Notes under the pieces: model-generated
What the model saw: only the letters and a program-made list of their open reading frames with translations
Database searches by the model: none
What the model was told of the DNA's origin: nothing
Shown here: piece after piece, positions 31,381 to 42,821 of the stretch
Layout of the letters: each line of letters opens with the position of its first letter
Position numbering within the stretch: the stretch's first letter is position 1
Program-made: the position numbers and the translations under genes
Assembly: GCF_030269925.1 (NCBI RefSeq)
Contig: NC_085133.1
Location: forward strand, 7,336,001-7,400,000
Reading direction: 5' to 3'
Length of the DNA stretch: 64,000 nt
Source: Bombyx mori
Taxonomy: Eukaryota > Arthropoda > Insecta > Lepidoptera > Bombycidae

Positions 31381-32600
31381 GACCCAGCACTGAGGAACAC
31401 GACGCACGGAGGAGTAGTTTCTTTAGCTTGTTCCCAATTTTGCTACAATAAACATATTTTTCTTTTAGTGCGCCTGAAATAGAATGGGCAGTTGGCGCTT
31501 TGGAGGTTAAGACCCCAGGATCTTAGCCTCCCACGTTCCACTTCTAGTCGGAGCACCAGCGGAATTAATGACGTAGCTCCTGATTGGATTTATATAGCAA
31601 TTAATTAATTATGTTTATGTACATTGCAGCAATGATATTTAAGTTACTTGTAATCATGGAGTTAATAAGTACCTACAACTGGAGTGCTGTCTAATGCCGA
31701 GAAATCGGTCTCGAAAGAGAATACTTTTTGGTCGCGGTGTCCTTGTCTAATATGGTGACCATATAATTTTTTTTTATAGGATAAAATTATACACATGCGT
31801 CAGTTTTGAATTTACCTTAAGTAATTCTGTGTAACCCTATGTAAATACAAAACACGTGCTTGCAACGTTTTATTTATGTAAATTCAATTCTAAACATTGC
31901 TTCGTCGTCATGGTGACTTTTTTCCGACGGTTTTTTTTTGAAATTGCTGCGTTGTCGAAAATCGCACTGAAAAGAGCACTGAGTTTTATTACAAACATCA
32001 TTACCTCAGTTCTATTACTTAAACTTCCTCAAACTCATGTTTAACGTCCGAATACTCAACCGCGACTTAAATAATATATTATGTTGAACTTAATTACGCA
32101 ATTCCTACTTTAATGTACTGGCTAAGTGGGCCGTGCAAATTAATATTTGACACACTGCAACACACATGGTCTGTGCGTATCGGGTGCTCTTTTCTTACAT
32201 TCACATCTTCAATTGATTTAAAATTGCTTGTATTTTTACTTCTGTGCTATTTTCATGACACGTGTATATTAAGTCTACTAGTTACATTTTAGGAAATAAA
32301 ACACAATGGGTAATAAAATGAAATGAACTCAAATTCATTTATTTGTTATATGTAGACAATTAAATAACTCTTAAATGACAAGTCAATACACATAACACGA
32401 TACACATAGTACTTGATCTCTATTTACAAAATATTGGTTATATTATTATTATTAAGTTCAGTTAATTTTCTGTAGTCTTATAATATAACATTTCCTCTAT
32501 ATTAAGTAAATTCTTTTTTTTCAACGTAATACATAATTTATTTTAATCAATATCTAAGTGGACCATGAGTATCATTAAAATTTCGCAATTTAAATTTCAA
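31381..32600. other. AT-rich DNA, nothing recognised
   Basis: No exon or transposon supported. The 62-codon frame at 31856-32044 has no recognisable domain. Confidence 0.35.
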
Positions 32601-32605
32601 TTCAA

Positions 32606-32800
32606 TTAAAAATCGCCATTTTTCTTTAATAAATCTAAAATCGACTTTATATTTACAATTACTATTTCGCGACTTTTAAGTTTTTGTTTCAATACCTTAA
32701 CATCTTGTCGTAATTTTGCTTTTCTTGGGGTATTTTTTATTTCTTGCGTTTGAGTACTTGATTCTTCTTGTTTGACCTTTATATAGAACAGTTTCCAGAA
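32606..32800 (-). pseudogene. possible THAP-protein / P-element-like coiled-coil remnant
   Basis: A minus-strand frame of about 62 codons without AUG reads ...EESSTQTQEIKNTPRKAKLRQ, then DVKVLKQKLKSRE and a leucine-spaced end before a stop. The STQT...TPRK-x-KLR...L-x-x-KL-x-R pattern resembles the linker and coiled coil after the THAP domain in THAP proteins and P-like transposases. No THAP zinc finger or catalytic domain was found nearby, so this is a fragment at best. Confidence 0.35.
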
Positions 32801-34053
32801 ATTCTAACGTCATATTTACTAGAAGATCCTTCTCGTTCGCTTAACGTCAGGCAAATGATATACATGCTTGCGTGCGACGCTATTCAATACAATAAAAAAG
32901 TTCAAAAAATACCACGTGATGGCTCTTATAATATGAAAAATACATTGCAAAATTATAGTTTTCACGATTGTTTTTTCAAATTTAGTATATGACATAGATT
33001 AAGTACAATTTACAAGACAAATGGTATTAAATATTATAATGAGAAAAAATATCTCACATTTTAAAAATATATGCTCACACTAGTAAAAATTTATCAATGA
33101 ATTTGTAATATGGAAGAATATTCCACAAACTGGAGAGGATTCTCGCTTAAAACCACTTACATTAAAAGTGTTCACCATGATTACACGGAAACTTTCACGA
33201 TTTTCGAAAAAAAACAAGCCACAAGCTGTATCAGTGCCATTTTAACTTCGTACTACAAACGTAAATAGACGCCATTTTTCTTTTAATCCATTCATTGCTC
33301 TTTTTCGGTGATGCCAACAATTAATCTGGCTTCCCACCAAATTCAATATGAAAACCATCAGAAATCTACGTACCTACCATTAAATTTTCCATTAAACAGA
33401 GTTCTTATTAATATAGAACAATATTTTTTTGTTAATAAGCTTTATTAATATATGATGTTCTATTAATCTAATCAATATTTCTTATATAATTTATTTTAAT
33501 AAATTTCACCATAACTTTGTACGTTTATTTTGAACCAATTTAATTTTTGACGTTGATGGAAATTCTAAATTCTCGCAACATTTTCTAGTTAAGTTTAAGT
33601 CACATCGTTTAAATAATATGTATTTAGATATATTATTGTCATAAAATGTTTAAAATCCTGTAAAGTGGATTGATTTTAACCTTTTCGATAATTTTCAACA
33701 ACGCCCAAGCTACTAAAAAATCCACTAACCACTAAAAGCCATTTTTGATAACTAAGACGGGGGTCCAAATTCCGAGATTTTATGGAAAATCCTCTAAGCT
33801 AGCAACACTGCTTTTTGCTTGTAAAATGTGCGAGAGGGACACCACCACTTAATAATCATTCTCTTTTCAGACCGTTTTTCCTTACATCTTTTGCTATTTA
33901 AAAATAAACTTTAAGCCATAGAGATAAAGTATATTTTTAGTTTTTATGTCAAACGAAGTAAGCACTCCAGTTAGAATAGTAACTCTATGCTTGTAATTTA
34001 TAAAGTAATGTATGTTTATAATACCAAAGTTTGCAAGCTAAATTAGAACCTTT
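32801..34053. other. AT-rich DNA, nothing recognised
   Basis: No supported gene or repeat. Confidence 0.35.
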
Positions 34054-34178
34054 TTTTTTATTGCTTAGTTGGGTGGACGAGCTCACAGCCAACCTGGTGT
34101 TACTGGAGCCCATAGACATCCACAACGTAAATGCGCCACCCACCTTGAGATATAAGTTCTAAGGTCTCAAGTTTAGTT
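34054..34178 (-). mobile_element. Bm1 SINE, 3' part only
   Basis: Tail and first ~110 bp of the reverse body, missing the TAAGTGGT block, ending at GGTCTCAAGTTTAGTT. A decayed scrap with GCGAGGCAGTGATGCGTTCCC lies at 34391-34411. Confidence 0.8.
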
Positions 34179-34449
34179 CTTTACCGTAACCGATAGAATT
34201 TTTACAAGTTAGTTTAGTAGTAGTAGTTAGTAGTGTAGCGTTTCCAGCAACGAATTAAATTTAATATCAACAATCCCAATCGATCGATTTGTCGAATGGA
34301 AAAGGTCACGCGTACAAACGAAAATAGAATTATACAAATGTCAAAATGAGTATGTTGTCTTGACAACTGAAGGCATCACTATGATTTCCGCCGCGAGGCA
34401 GTGATGCGTTCCCATTAGTGTAGAGTGGGACAAATGTTATCGATATATT

Positions 34450-34673
34450 TTTTAAAATCACTACATAGTATAAAACAAAGTCGCTTTCTCTGTCCCTATA
34501 TCCATATGTATGCTTAAATCTTTATAACTACGCAACGGATTTTGATGCGGTTTTTTTTTTAATAGATAGAGTGATTGAAGAGGAAGGTTTATATGTATAA
34601 TAACATTCATTAAATAGTGGAGAAATCAATAATAAATTACAGTTTCCGAAGCGAAGCGAGGGCGGGTCGCTAG
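34450..34673 (+). mobile_element. Helitron-like 3' end
   Basis: Ends GAAGCGAAGCGAGGGCGGGTCGCTAG, immediately followed by T. The CTAG terminus preceded by a GC-rich hairpin-forming stretch is the Helitron 3' signature. The internal AACTACGCAACGGATTTTGATG block is typical. The 5' end is approximate. Confidence 0.55.
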
Positions 34674-35109
34674 TATACTTATAGAATAAATGCGTGAGCG
34701 GTACTGACGTTGTGGTCTATAGCTTCCGTAACAAACACTACGGCAGTGTGGGAGTACGGTTACCTATCATCAACACCTACCTTACCTACTTACGAACAGA
34801 TCAGTTGGAAAAAGTATTCTTAACACATCGTATTTCTTTAAGACGTATCGTATGATGACATATTTTAGAATACTTCAAATGCTAATAGTGTTATGCTGGT
34901 AAGAGTAACGCCATCTGTCATTAGATAGCAGAAACGAATATCAAAACTAGTATTACAGGGACATTCGAGAAGTGTAACGCCATCTATTGTCAAAAAGCAA
35001 AAACAGATATCGAAACGAATTGTAGAAATCTGCTCCGATGGCGATCGGTGCGATATTAAAAAGAAGATGACGGTATTACCTCAAACAGGGCCTCGAAACG
35101 ATTCCCAAT
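34674..35109. other. no supported gene
   Basis: The GCCATCTGTCATTAGATAGCAG/GCCATCTATTGTC blocks at 34910-34995 repeat locally and match, in reverse, blocks near 16250-16370, so a low-copy repeat may be present. Confidence 0.35.
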
Positions 35110-35837
35110 CATATAACATATAACAATACAGAGAATCAAAGTCTCTCTGTAATACCCAGAAGTTCCCGTTTCTTGCCGAATCTTCTCAGTTGTGAAACAG
35201 GATTCCAATAAGGCCCGTAAAGAGCCGTAATACTTGAATCAAAACCCTTTTTTCAATTCTATTCTTCACTAACATCGATACCCAAAAGTCTGTTCACCTT
35301 CTAGGCTATTGGCACAACATTCTTGCTTATTAGAAAACATTGCAAAAAGTATTCGGTCTGTTATCGTATAAGTACATTTGGAGACGCCCTTCAAAGGGCT
35401 CAATAAAGATCGAGATCGTAAGAGACAAAAGGGACAGGAACAATGTAAACTCGATTGCGACGCGTTCCAAACGAAAACTGTAATAAGTTTCTTTTCCGAA
35501 ATTCAGTTATGAGAATATCGTATTGGTTTTTAGAATTGCTCATGAATTCGTAAGCACCCACGACTTGAAAGACAACGGGTTACTGGTGGTAGGGTGTCTT
35601 GTGAGTCCGCACGGGTAGGTACCACCACCCCGCCTATTTCCGCCGTGAAGCAGTAATGCGTTTCGGTTCGAAGGGTGGGGTAGCCGTTGTAACTATACTG
35701 AGACCTTAGAACTTATATCTCGAGGTGGGTGGCGCATTTACGTTGTAGATGTCTATGAGTTCCAGTAACCACTTAACACCAGGTGGGCTGTGAGCTCGTA
35801 GGCAATAAAAACCTCTGATCACTAGGCAATAAAAAAA
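35110..35837 (+). repeat. composite repeat: unique head fused to Bm1 tail, copy 2
   Basis: Inverted partner of 26752-27470. Head 35110-35580, then the Bm1 part with the shared GGGTGTCTT variant. The Bm1 tail is modified: after GTGAGCTCGT it reads AGGCAATAAAAA and GGCAATAAAAA again, a short duplication. Confidence 0.72.
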
Positions 35838-35852
35838 TATGTGTACTGAATG

Positions 35853-35999
35853 CGAGTTTTTTAATTTCTCAATCGCGCAAAAGTTAATTCAAATTTGTAT
35901 GGAGTTGTAACACTTCTCTTCGTTTGCCGCTAGGGGCGCTGTTCAAACTCCATACAAATTTGAGTTAACTTTTACGCGATCGAGAAGTTAAAATACTCG
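35853..35999. repeat. foldback MITE with ~50-bp arms
   Basis: Left arm 35853-35906 and right arm 35953-35999 are near-perfect reverse complements (AATTCAAATTTGTATGGAGTT facing AACTCCATACAAATTTGAGTT, then CGAGAAGTT at the ends). The ~45-nt loop has GCCGCTAGGGGCGCTG. No transposase. Confidence 0.68.
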
Positions 36000-36227
36000 A
36001 ACTAGGCACACAGAAATGTCAGGCACAGCGAAGCCGCCAATTGTATATATTGAATATGTATAATGCATAGCGCATTTAGAGAGAAATTTTGAGCAATTCT
36101 TACGATATTTAGCGTAGACGTGGGTGTACAAGTTTTCCACCCACCTCGCATAGTCACCCACCGCCCATAGTCGCCCACAGTAGCACCAACGAATATTCAA
36201 AACTTCGCAATTTCATTAATAGGCAGC

Positions 36228-36472
36228 TTTTTTTTTATTGCTTAGATGGGTGGACGATCTCACAGCCCACCTGGTGTTAAGTGATTACTGGAGCCTATAG
36301 ACATCTATAACGTAAATGCGCCACCCACCTTGAGATATAAGTTGTATGGTCTCAGTATAGTTACAACGGCTGCCCCACCCTTCAAGCCGAAACGCATTAC
36401 TGCTTCACGGCAGATATAGGCGGGGCGGTGGTACCTACCCGCGCGGACTCACAAGATGTCCTACCACCAGTA
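36228..36472 (-). mobile_element. Bm1 SINE, 5'-truncated
   Basis: Reverse body from TTTTTTTTTATTGCTTAG to GTCCTACCACCAGTA, close to consensus. Confidence 0.87.
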
Positions 36473-36884
36473 TTATCATATTTCATGAAATTAAACAACT
36501 CAAAACCCACACTCTTCACAAAATAGCTGTATTATTGAACGACCAACTTTAAAATCCATCGCCTAAATTGAAACCCGAATCCCTCGATCCGGTCAAAGCA
36601 CGCCGTCGCCATATTTATTACGATATCACTCCAGCTACCAAAAAGGCACTTGAAAGAAAAATAAGCACTCACATAAATTACCTGTTACGACGGCGGCTTT
36701 TCGCTTTAGAAAAAAAAAGAAAAAAAAATAACCAAGAAAATTCTCGAATCCGATCATATAAATCAAGGTTTCTGAACACAATACTGTTCAGTTTAATCCT
36801 TGTTTTATCCGGGCGTGGCTTATCTACACCCGGCAAGCGACAGCAAGCCAACTTCCTAAATGATATCTAATAAATCTTTAAATT
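36473..36884. other. no supported gene
   Basis: The frame at 36568-36870 (100 codons) has a lysine/arginine-rich middle and no recognisable domain; likely chance. Confidence 0.35.
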
Positions 36885-37170
36885 AATACTTGAAGCAAAA
36901 ACTTTGTATCCCTTTTTACGAAAATCGCGCGGACGGAGGAGTATGAAATTTTCCACACTTATAGAGAATATAGAGAAGAAGTGCACAATGCTAATATTTT
37001 TTTAAAGTAATGCATAAAAGTTACATTAAATCAAAAAAGAAAACATTACACACACTACATACCATTTATTTGACGCACACACGCATGCATACTATTTATT
37101 GTCAAACTTTTGTTCTTGACTTCTGTTGTCAATTTGAGAATAGATTAAATATTGTTTGTCTTTGTTGATA
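36885..37170 (+). repeat. dispersed repeat, partner of 25673-25985
   Basis: AAGCAAAAACTTTGTATCCC through GGAGGAGTATGAAATTTTCCACACTTATAGAGAATATAGAG matches the earlier copy in reverse, followed by AT-rich sequence and GAGAATAGATTAAATATTG, also shared. Confidence 0.5.
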
Positions 37171-37293
37171 TTTTTTATAGTGTAGCCTTGGCGAAATTTG
37201 TGATTATAGAAGTATAAAATACAATCATAATAGTATACAAACTTACAATTACAATTAATTATAGTCGAATTTCGACTACTGCGGAACCTCTAG

Positions 37294-37584
37294 TCTATGT
37301 ATATAAAAATGAAACCCGTTTTCCGTTGTCACGACATAACATGAAAACGGCTGGACCGATTTGGCTAATTTTGGTCTTGAATTATTTGTGGAAGTCCAGA
37401 GAAGGTTTAAAAGGTATAAAAATATGAAAGTTCCCGGAATTAAATAAAAATAACAATTTTGTTTTCTCTTTGACGTGTCCCCCGTCGGACGGATTCCTTT
37501 TGTTTGTTTTAAGTTTATTCTATATAAAAGTTTAGGTCTTTTATTTATCGATTGAGGCACTACGAAGTCTGCCGGGTCAGCTAG
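37294..37584 (+). mobile_element. non-autonomous Helitron, both ends visible
   Basis: 291 bp, starting TCTATGTATATAAAAATGAA and ending GCCGGGTCAGCTAG followed by T. Contains AAACGGCTGGACCGATTTGGC. Start TC, end CTAG and no duplication agree with Helitrons. The base before TC is G rather than the usual A. Confidence 0.58.
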
Positions 37585-38500
37585 TTTTATATAAATAAGC
37601 TACACTGCAGATCCGTGTTTCAGGGGAACGTGACTGAATCGGAAGATTTGAATGAATATCGTCGCAGAGTTTCTGAGCGATAAATGATATTCATTCGCAT
37701 AATAAGGTGTGGTTTTGAGAAGCGATTTTTTATCTTTGCTTTTGCAGCCGAAATATCTTTGAACATCGTTAGCTGTTGTTATGATAACCGTGCGGTAAAA
37801 AACCCGAAATGCATTGTAAGAATATTCTTGCATAACGCGCTTAAATGACCCCATATAACGAGCTAAGTATAAATATTATACATCAATACATAAAAATATA
37901 ATATAATATTACCAATGTTTTTAAAATTGTAGGAAAGAAAATTTAATAAATTAATTATATTAAATTTATAACAATACAATTGAGACATGAGTGGATGAAG
38001 GGGTTAAGTATCATTTTTAAGATTTTTTAATTTTTACATTGAATGAAGGTGTTATGTTAGACACATAAATAAACCATATTAGACCTTAAAATTCCGGGTT
38101 TAAAGGTTATTTTTAGAAATTGCATGTGATGTAGGACTTATGTACGAAGAAAAAGTAGGTACAAGTAATAAAAGTTTGTTGCCCGTTTTCTCAAAATTAA
38201 CAAATGTATCATATCTCCCCTTCATCCACTCATGTCTTCAATTGATACAATGGCAAAGGTACGCGAAATCAATTACGAGCTGTACCTACAAATCATTATA
38301 AATTTCGCAGTGTACAAAAATATGAACCGTGTGTAAGTCCCGCGTTATATGGGGAATACCCGTGTTATAAGGGGGATTACTGTAATAATGTCAATAATCT
38401 GTATGTGTAAGTATTTATTTAATTCGGCGGTAGTTATATAACCGGCGAACACACACGCGCTCTATTTCAATATGTTTGAGAATTATGGTACATGCCAATA
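37585..38500. other. AT-rich DNA, nothing recognised
   Basis: No exon, RNA gene or transposon supported. Confidence 0.35.
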
Positions 38501-38720
38501 CGAGTCTTTTCAATCAGTCAATTCTTCTTCGTTTCGCCCTTGTCCCACTTTACCCTACGGGTCGGCGCTGCATATCTTCTTATCATGCTGCATAGGGATT
38601 TGCGTGAGTATTACGACAGGTTGCCTGTCTGACCTCAATCCTTAGAAATTTTGTGATTAACACAAGATGATACTTAAAAAAAGTCCCTTAGTCGCCTTTT
38701 ACGACACCTAAGAACAGACA
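38500..38720 (-). mobile_element. likely LINE-derived segment
   Basis: GGGTCGGCGCTGCATATCTTC and TTGCCTGTCTGACCTCAATCC, then CCCTTAGTCGCCTTTTACGACACC, resemble a common lepidopteran LINE-derived repeat. A related TATCGCCTTTTACGATATCCC occurs at 53350 inside the BEL/Pao leader. Class uncertain. Confidence 0.35.
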
Positions 38721-38944
38721 AGGGTCTAACACTAACTACACTAACACTCAGAAGACAACGTCTATAAGACAGTGCGTCTATTTTAATAGGTAACATAATA
38801 ATAACTTCTGGTGTTTTCTTCGTAATTATCTAGTTGTAGACACAATTAAAACTACATATACAGTTTAATTTTGCTTTTTTAATTGTCATTATATTATTTC
38901 CGCGGACTCAATGTAATAACTTTTGCGCTATATTTATGAACTTA

Positions 38945-39198
38945 CTAGCTGTACCCGTCCGCTTCGCTGGGCATTTAAAATTAACATTATTACTTCTCAC
39001 CCCCACAAAGATTCTCATCTTTAACGCCCCCACAACTGGTGTAGGGAGTCCAACACTCATATAAATATTAGCCCATCATCCATTAAGTACATGTATTTTC
39101 TACATGGATACCAAGTTTCAAGTCAATCGGATGCACGGTTCAGTAGTTATAACGGAACATCCGTAAAAACCACTGTAAGATTTATATATTAGTATAGA
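38945..39198 (-). mobile_element. non-autonomous Helitron, both ends visible
   Basis: Reading minus: TCTATACTAATATATAAATC at 39198 after an A, ending GGGTACAGCTAG at 38945 before a T. 254 bp inserted between A and T, as Helitrons do. The GCGAAGCGGACGGG stretch before the end gives the usual 3' hairpin. Confidence 0.65.
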
Positions 39199-39402
39199 TA
39201 ATCCGAAATCTTTCTTACAAGACGTGCTTGTTGCATTCATGACACATTTCCAAAGTCCGACACGTCACATTTAATGTGACAGATAATTTGTAGAAAAACA
39301 TAACAGGGACGTTTGTTCCCATACTATCGTTTGACATATCGATGTCACGTAATAATCGAATTATTTTCCGTTCGGGATAACACCGTAATAAAAATTACCT
39401 TA

Positions 39403-39548
39403 AGCCTTCGTCAAACAGAACGCTTATAGCGCTGGCGCTCTGTGTGACGGTATGTTACCATAGTAGTACAACACATTCCGGCGTCATAGTGCGGCGTCAG
39501 TTTAGCGCTCTGACGCGCGCTAATTACGCGTTCTGTTTGACGAAGGCT
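39403..39548. mobile_element. Harbinger-like MITE
   Basis: 146 bp with perfect inverted ends AGCCTTCGTCAAACAGAACGC (left) and its complement (right), flanked by TTA at 39400-39402 and 39549-39551. A 3-bp TTA duplication suits PIF/Harbinger. The interior is GC-rich with CGTCAGAGCGC/GCGTCAGTTTAGCGC-type sub-repeats. No transposase. Confidence 0.65.
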
Positions 39549-39927
39549 TTAAGTTTCCTTCCTGCGTTCATAGTTTAGGTCGTTCCAAAAATACAATGTC
39601 TCCGAAATCTATGAATCATGCAAATATTTTATTGACCACTTCGAAAAACTGGAGGGTTTTAAAGGTCATACTTTTTTAATTAGAATCTGGTGCTTCTCGT
39701 TTGGTCTAATCTAAATTTTAATCAAGATCTGACCAGTCGTTTTTGAGTTGTGCGTTATAATGCTAATTATCTTCGACTATTCATTTTTGTTAAAATTTAG
39801 TATCTTGCTAAAGTAAACGAGTATATTTCTATTAGGTTTTGGGAGATTTATTGACCTTTTGGCGTTGGAATCGTATCTACAATATCAGGGAGGAACGATT
39901 GTCCAAACTACATTGGATGTTAAACCA
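39549..39927. other. no supported feature
   Basis: AT-rich DNA between the MITE and the next retroposon. Confidence 0.35.
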
Positions 39928-39943
39928 CGCCTTGTGACGAACG

Positions 39944-40195
39944 GGTGGCGCCGCGTGTCTGGTTGTAGTGTTGACCGCCGGAACCCCTCTACTCTGACCG
40001 GGTTTTGACCCCGGACGGAGATCGGACGTCGGGTGTAAGAGTGCAGGGGAGTCGTTTAGTGGGTGGGCCCTAAAATTCCTTGGACCCGCGGTCTGCTCTC
40101 AACACCTGCAGATCGTTGAGTCCCACATACCCCGCGCGTCCCCTAGGCGCGGGGACCTCGTAGGAGGTTCGGCACCAGGCCCGCAAAAAAAAAAT
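39944..40195 (+). mobile_element. 252-bp GC-rich retroposon tail with 16-bp duplication
   Basis: CGCCTTGTGACGAACG occurs exactly at 39928-39943 and 40196-40211. The insert ends GGCCCGCAAAAAAAAAAT. High GC and a GGCGCGGGGACC-rich 3' UTR suggest an R1-like LINE family different from the full-length one, but there is no coding region left to test this. Confidence 0.75.
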
Positions 40196-40211
40196 CGCCT
40201 TGTGACGAACG

Positions 40212-41098
40212 CCCGAATAATGTGACATCATTTTTGAAAATCCACATAACCTATGTTATTGTTGCAATTTTCAAGAACTAAACAATTCGGTTTCATTTTT
40301 TATTTAAGCCCACACAATTTATATTATGATCTGTCGGACTATTATTGTAGTTTAAACTTCTTGCTACAACTTCTATAGTCTCATCTGCAACTGATCTTTT
40401 ATCTTCTTGTTCTAAAACTAGTTTGGTAGTACCATCTAATTCTGCAGCAAAACAATCACCCGTTCGATCGGAAGGCCTATATGAGACTTCAATATTGTCT
40501 AATAGTGGTTAGCAGCATTAATGTTTATGGATAGAACCTAATCCTAGGCCTAACCTAATCCTGGCCTTAGAACAATAAAGACGAAAATCAATGATTTCGA
40601 ATTTGAAGATTAAATAAATCGTATCCGTAACGATCCCAATGTTCGCAGATATTATTAAGATATGTAAAATATATTGTATTCTCAGGTTCTCATATCCTAA
40701 AACAAAATAAGATCGGGGTGCAGTTCACACTCGAAATAAGTGCAATAAATAAGGTCATGAGTTTTCTATCTCATTCGCAGGCTAAATACCATACGAGTAT
40801 ATGTTTGTCTCTTTTTAGTGTCGCTTTTTCGTTTCATCGAGATTCAAATCACAACAGTGCCATTACACACACACTACATACATACACATACTAAACTCAA
40901 AAGGAGTATAACTTGTTTTAATTTTTTCTAAAATCTAAAATATTGGAATTGGAAACTAGTGGACTTCACTACATCAGCCACGCAGACCTCTGTAGCTTAT
41001 AAAATGTCTTATACTAGTCACGTAAGCTAATAAAATAAATGCACCATCTACGTGCACTTTTATTTTGTACTTTACTGCGCTTTTTTTATGTTTATATT
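40212..41098. other. AT-rich DNA, no supported gene
   Basis: Contains CGTTTCATCGAGATTCAAATCAC near 40832, related to the foldback arms at 76-125. Otherwise nothing recognised. Confidence 0.35.
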
Positions 41099-41449
41099 TA
41101 TTTTCTTTCCTGGTTTTTGTTTTAGTAATTTAATAGCCTAAGCATAAACTTTGGTACAAAGAGTTTGTTAAGTTCTATCCGCGACGACAATGGTCGATTG
41201 TATTTTAACCTAACCTATTTTCTTTCCTGATTTTTGTTTTAGTAATTTAATAGCTTAAGAATAAATTTTGGTACAAAGAGTTTGTTGTGTTCTAGTCACA
41301 ACGACAATGGTCGATTTTATTTTAACCTAACCTATTTTCTTTCCTGATTTTTGTTTTAGAAATTAAATAGCTTAAGAATAAATTTTGGTACAAAGAGTTT
41401 GTTGTGTTCTAGTCACAACGACAATAGGCGATTGTATTTTAAGTTAACC
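41099..41449. repeat. three tandem copies of a 117-bp unit
   Basis: Units begin TATTTTCTTTCCTG at 41099, 41216 and 41333. Copies 2 and 3 are nearly identical, while copy 1 differs at several sites, so copies 2 and 3 duplicated most recently. It is followed directly by repeat X. Confidence 0.85.
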
Positions 41450-41720
41450 TAAAGGATATTTGGTTAAACGATATTTTTGCAATTGTACAGAAGAGCCATT
41501 TAAAGTATAAAAATTGATAAACAAATCATAACAAAAAATGTCTTCAGCTATTTGAACAGAGTAAACTTAATTGGAAGTTCAATTAAAACATCGAATTGTT
41601 GATACTAATACCAAATAAAACGGGCCCTTCATTACAAAGATAAATGTCGCGTATGAAGCAAAAGATCACTTATACTAAATAACCTTTTATTATTTGATAT
41701 GTATTTTAATTATAATTTGA
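41450..41720 (+). repeat. unclassified dispersed repeat X, copy 2
   Basis: Same block order as 57950-58770: GATATTTGGTTAAACGATATTTTTG, GAGCCATTTAAAGTATAAAAATT, AACATCGAATTGTTGATACTAATAC, GATCACTTATACTAAATAACC. It is cut on its right by Bm1. Confidence 0.6.
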
Positions 41721-42081
41721 TTTTTTTTTTGCTTAGTTGTGTGGACGAGCTCACAGCCCACCTGGTGTTAAGTGGTTACTGGAGCCCATAGACATCTACA
41801 ACGTAAATGCGCCACACACCTTGAACTATATTGAGATATAGTTCTAAGGTCTCAAGTATAGTCACAACGGCTGCCCCACCCTTCAAACCGAAACGCATTA
41901 CTGCTTCACGGCAGAAATAGGCGGGGCGGTGGTGCCTACCCGTGCGGACTCACAAGAGGTCCTACCACCAGTAATTACGCAAATTATAATTTTGCGGGTT
42001 TGATTTTTATTACACGATGTTATTCCTTCACCGAGGAAGTCAATCGTGAACATTTGTTGAGTACGTATTTCATTAGAAAAA
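41720..42081 (-). mobile_element. Bm1 SINE with central body, head missing
   Basis: Reverse 3' part to CCTACCACCAG, continuing into the central body (TAATTACGCAAATTATAATTTTGCGGG...ATTTCATTAGAAAAA) but stopping before the tRNA-like head. This intermediate truncation links the short copies to the full-length one at 24028-24476. Confidence 0.83.
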
Positions 42082-42450
42082 ACAAACTAAGCCTTACTTT
42101 AAACTATGTTACTGACGTGACAATAAATAAATATTTATAAATTAGTTAAGGTACACGGAATATTCCGTTAAATTTCCGATAAATTTTCGTACGAAAACCG
42201 AAAAGAGACAGATAACGTCTCTTTTATGTTGTTTGAGCCTAATGGACGTAAATATTAAGTGTTGGCCAAGAGCTATCATCTGTCTTTGTCGGACGGTGTT
42301 TGTCCGAGCGGACGGTCTAGGGGCCATCCGTCACGGCAGACACGACGCGACGTGCCTCGCTGTAGTAAATGGGTTTTAGTTTTAGCTCGTTTCGGGTCTA
42401 GATTTGTTATATTTTTTCAAGTATTTGCCCAGGTTTATGAACACTAGCGA
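42082..42450. other. no supported gene; more GC-rich patch
   Basis: 42280-42370 is GC-richer with no recognised element. The small open frames on both strands lack recognisable domains. Confidence 0.3.
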
Positions 42451-42453
42451 TCC

Positions 42454-42625
42454 AACACAAATTCTGCAGTGTCTTTGATAAACGAAAATTATTATAGAGG
42501 TCTTTAACGATTGAAATGAAAGAGTGAACACTACTGTTTCAAAACCTAACACAAATTCTGCAGTGTGTTTAATTAAAGAAAAATATTATAGAGGTCTTTA
42601 AAGAATGAAATGAAAGAGCTTTGGT
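42454..42625. repeat. two tandem copies of a 94-bp unit
   Basis: AACACAAATTCTGCAGTGT at 42454 and 42548 is followed in each by ATTATAGAGGTCTTTAA and GAATGAAATGAAAGAG-type sequence, with moderate divergence. Confidence 0.75.
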
Positions 42626-42821
42626 AAAGAAAGCATACTTCGAAAATTTCATTATAATATATCTGTTGTTTAACAAAATTTATATTTTATTGAAATTCCA
42701 TTGTATTGCTCTAGTTGGAATAATTAGTAATTTTGGTGGAGAAATCCTTAGAGATAAAGAGATAAACACCCTTAGAGATGAATTCAACGACTGATCTGCA
42801 CTGTATATTTATTTAGCTATA

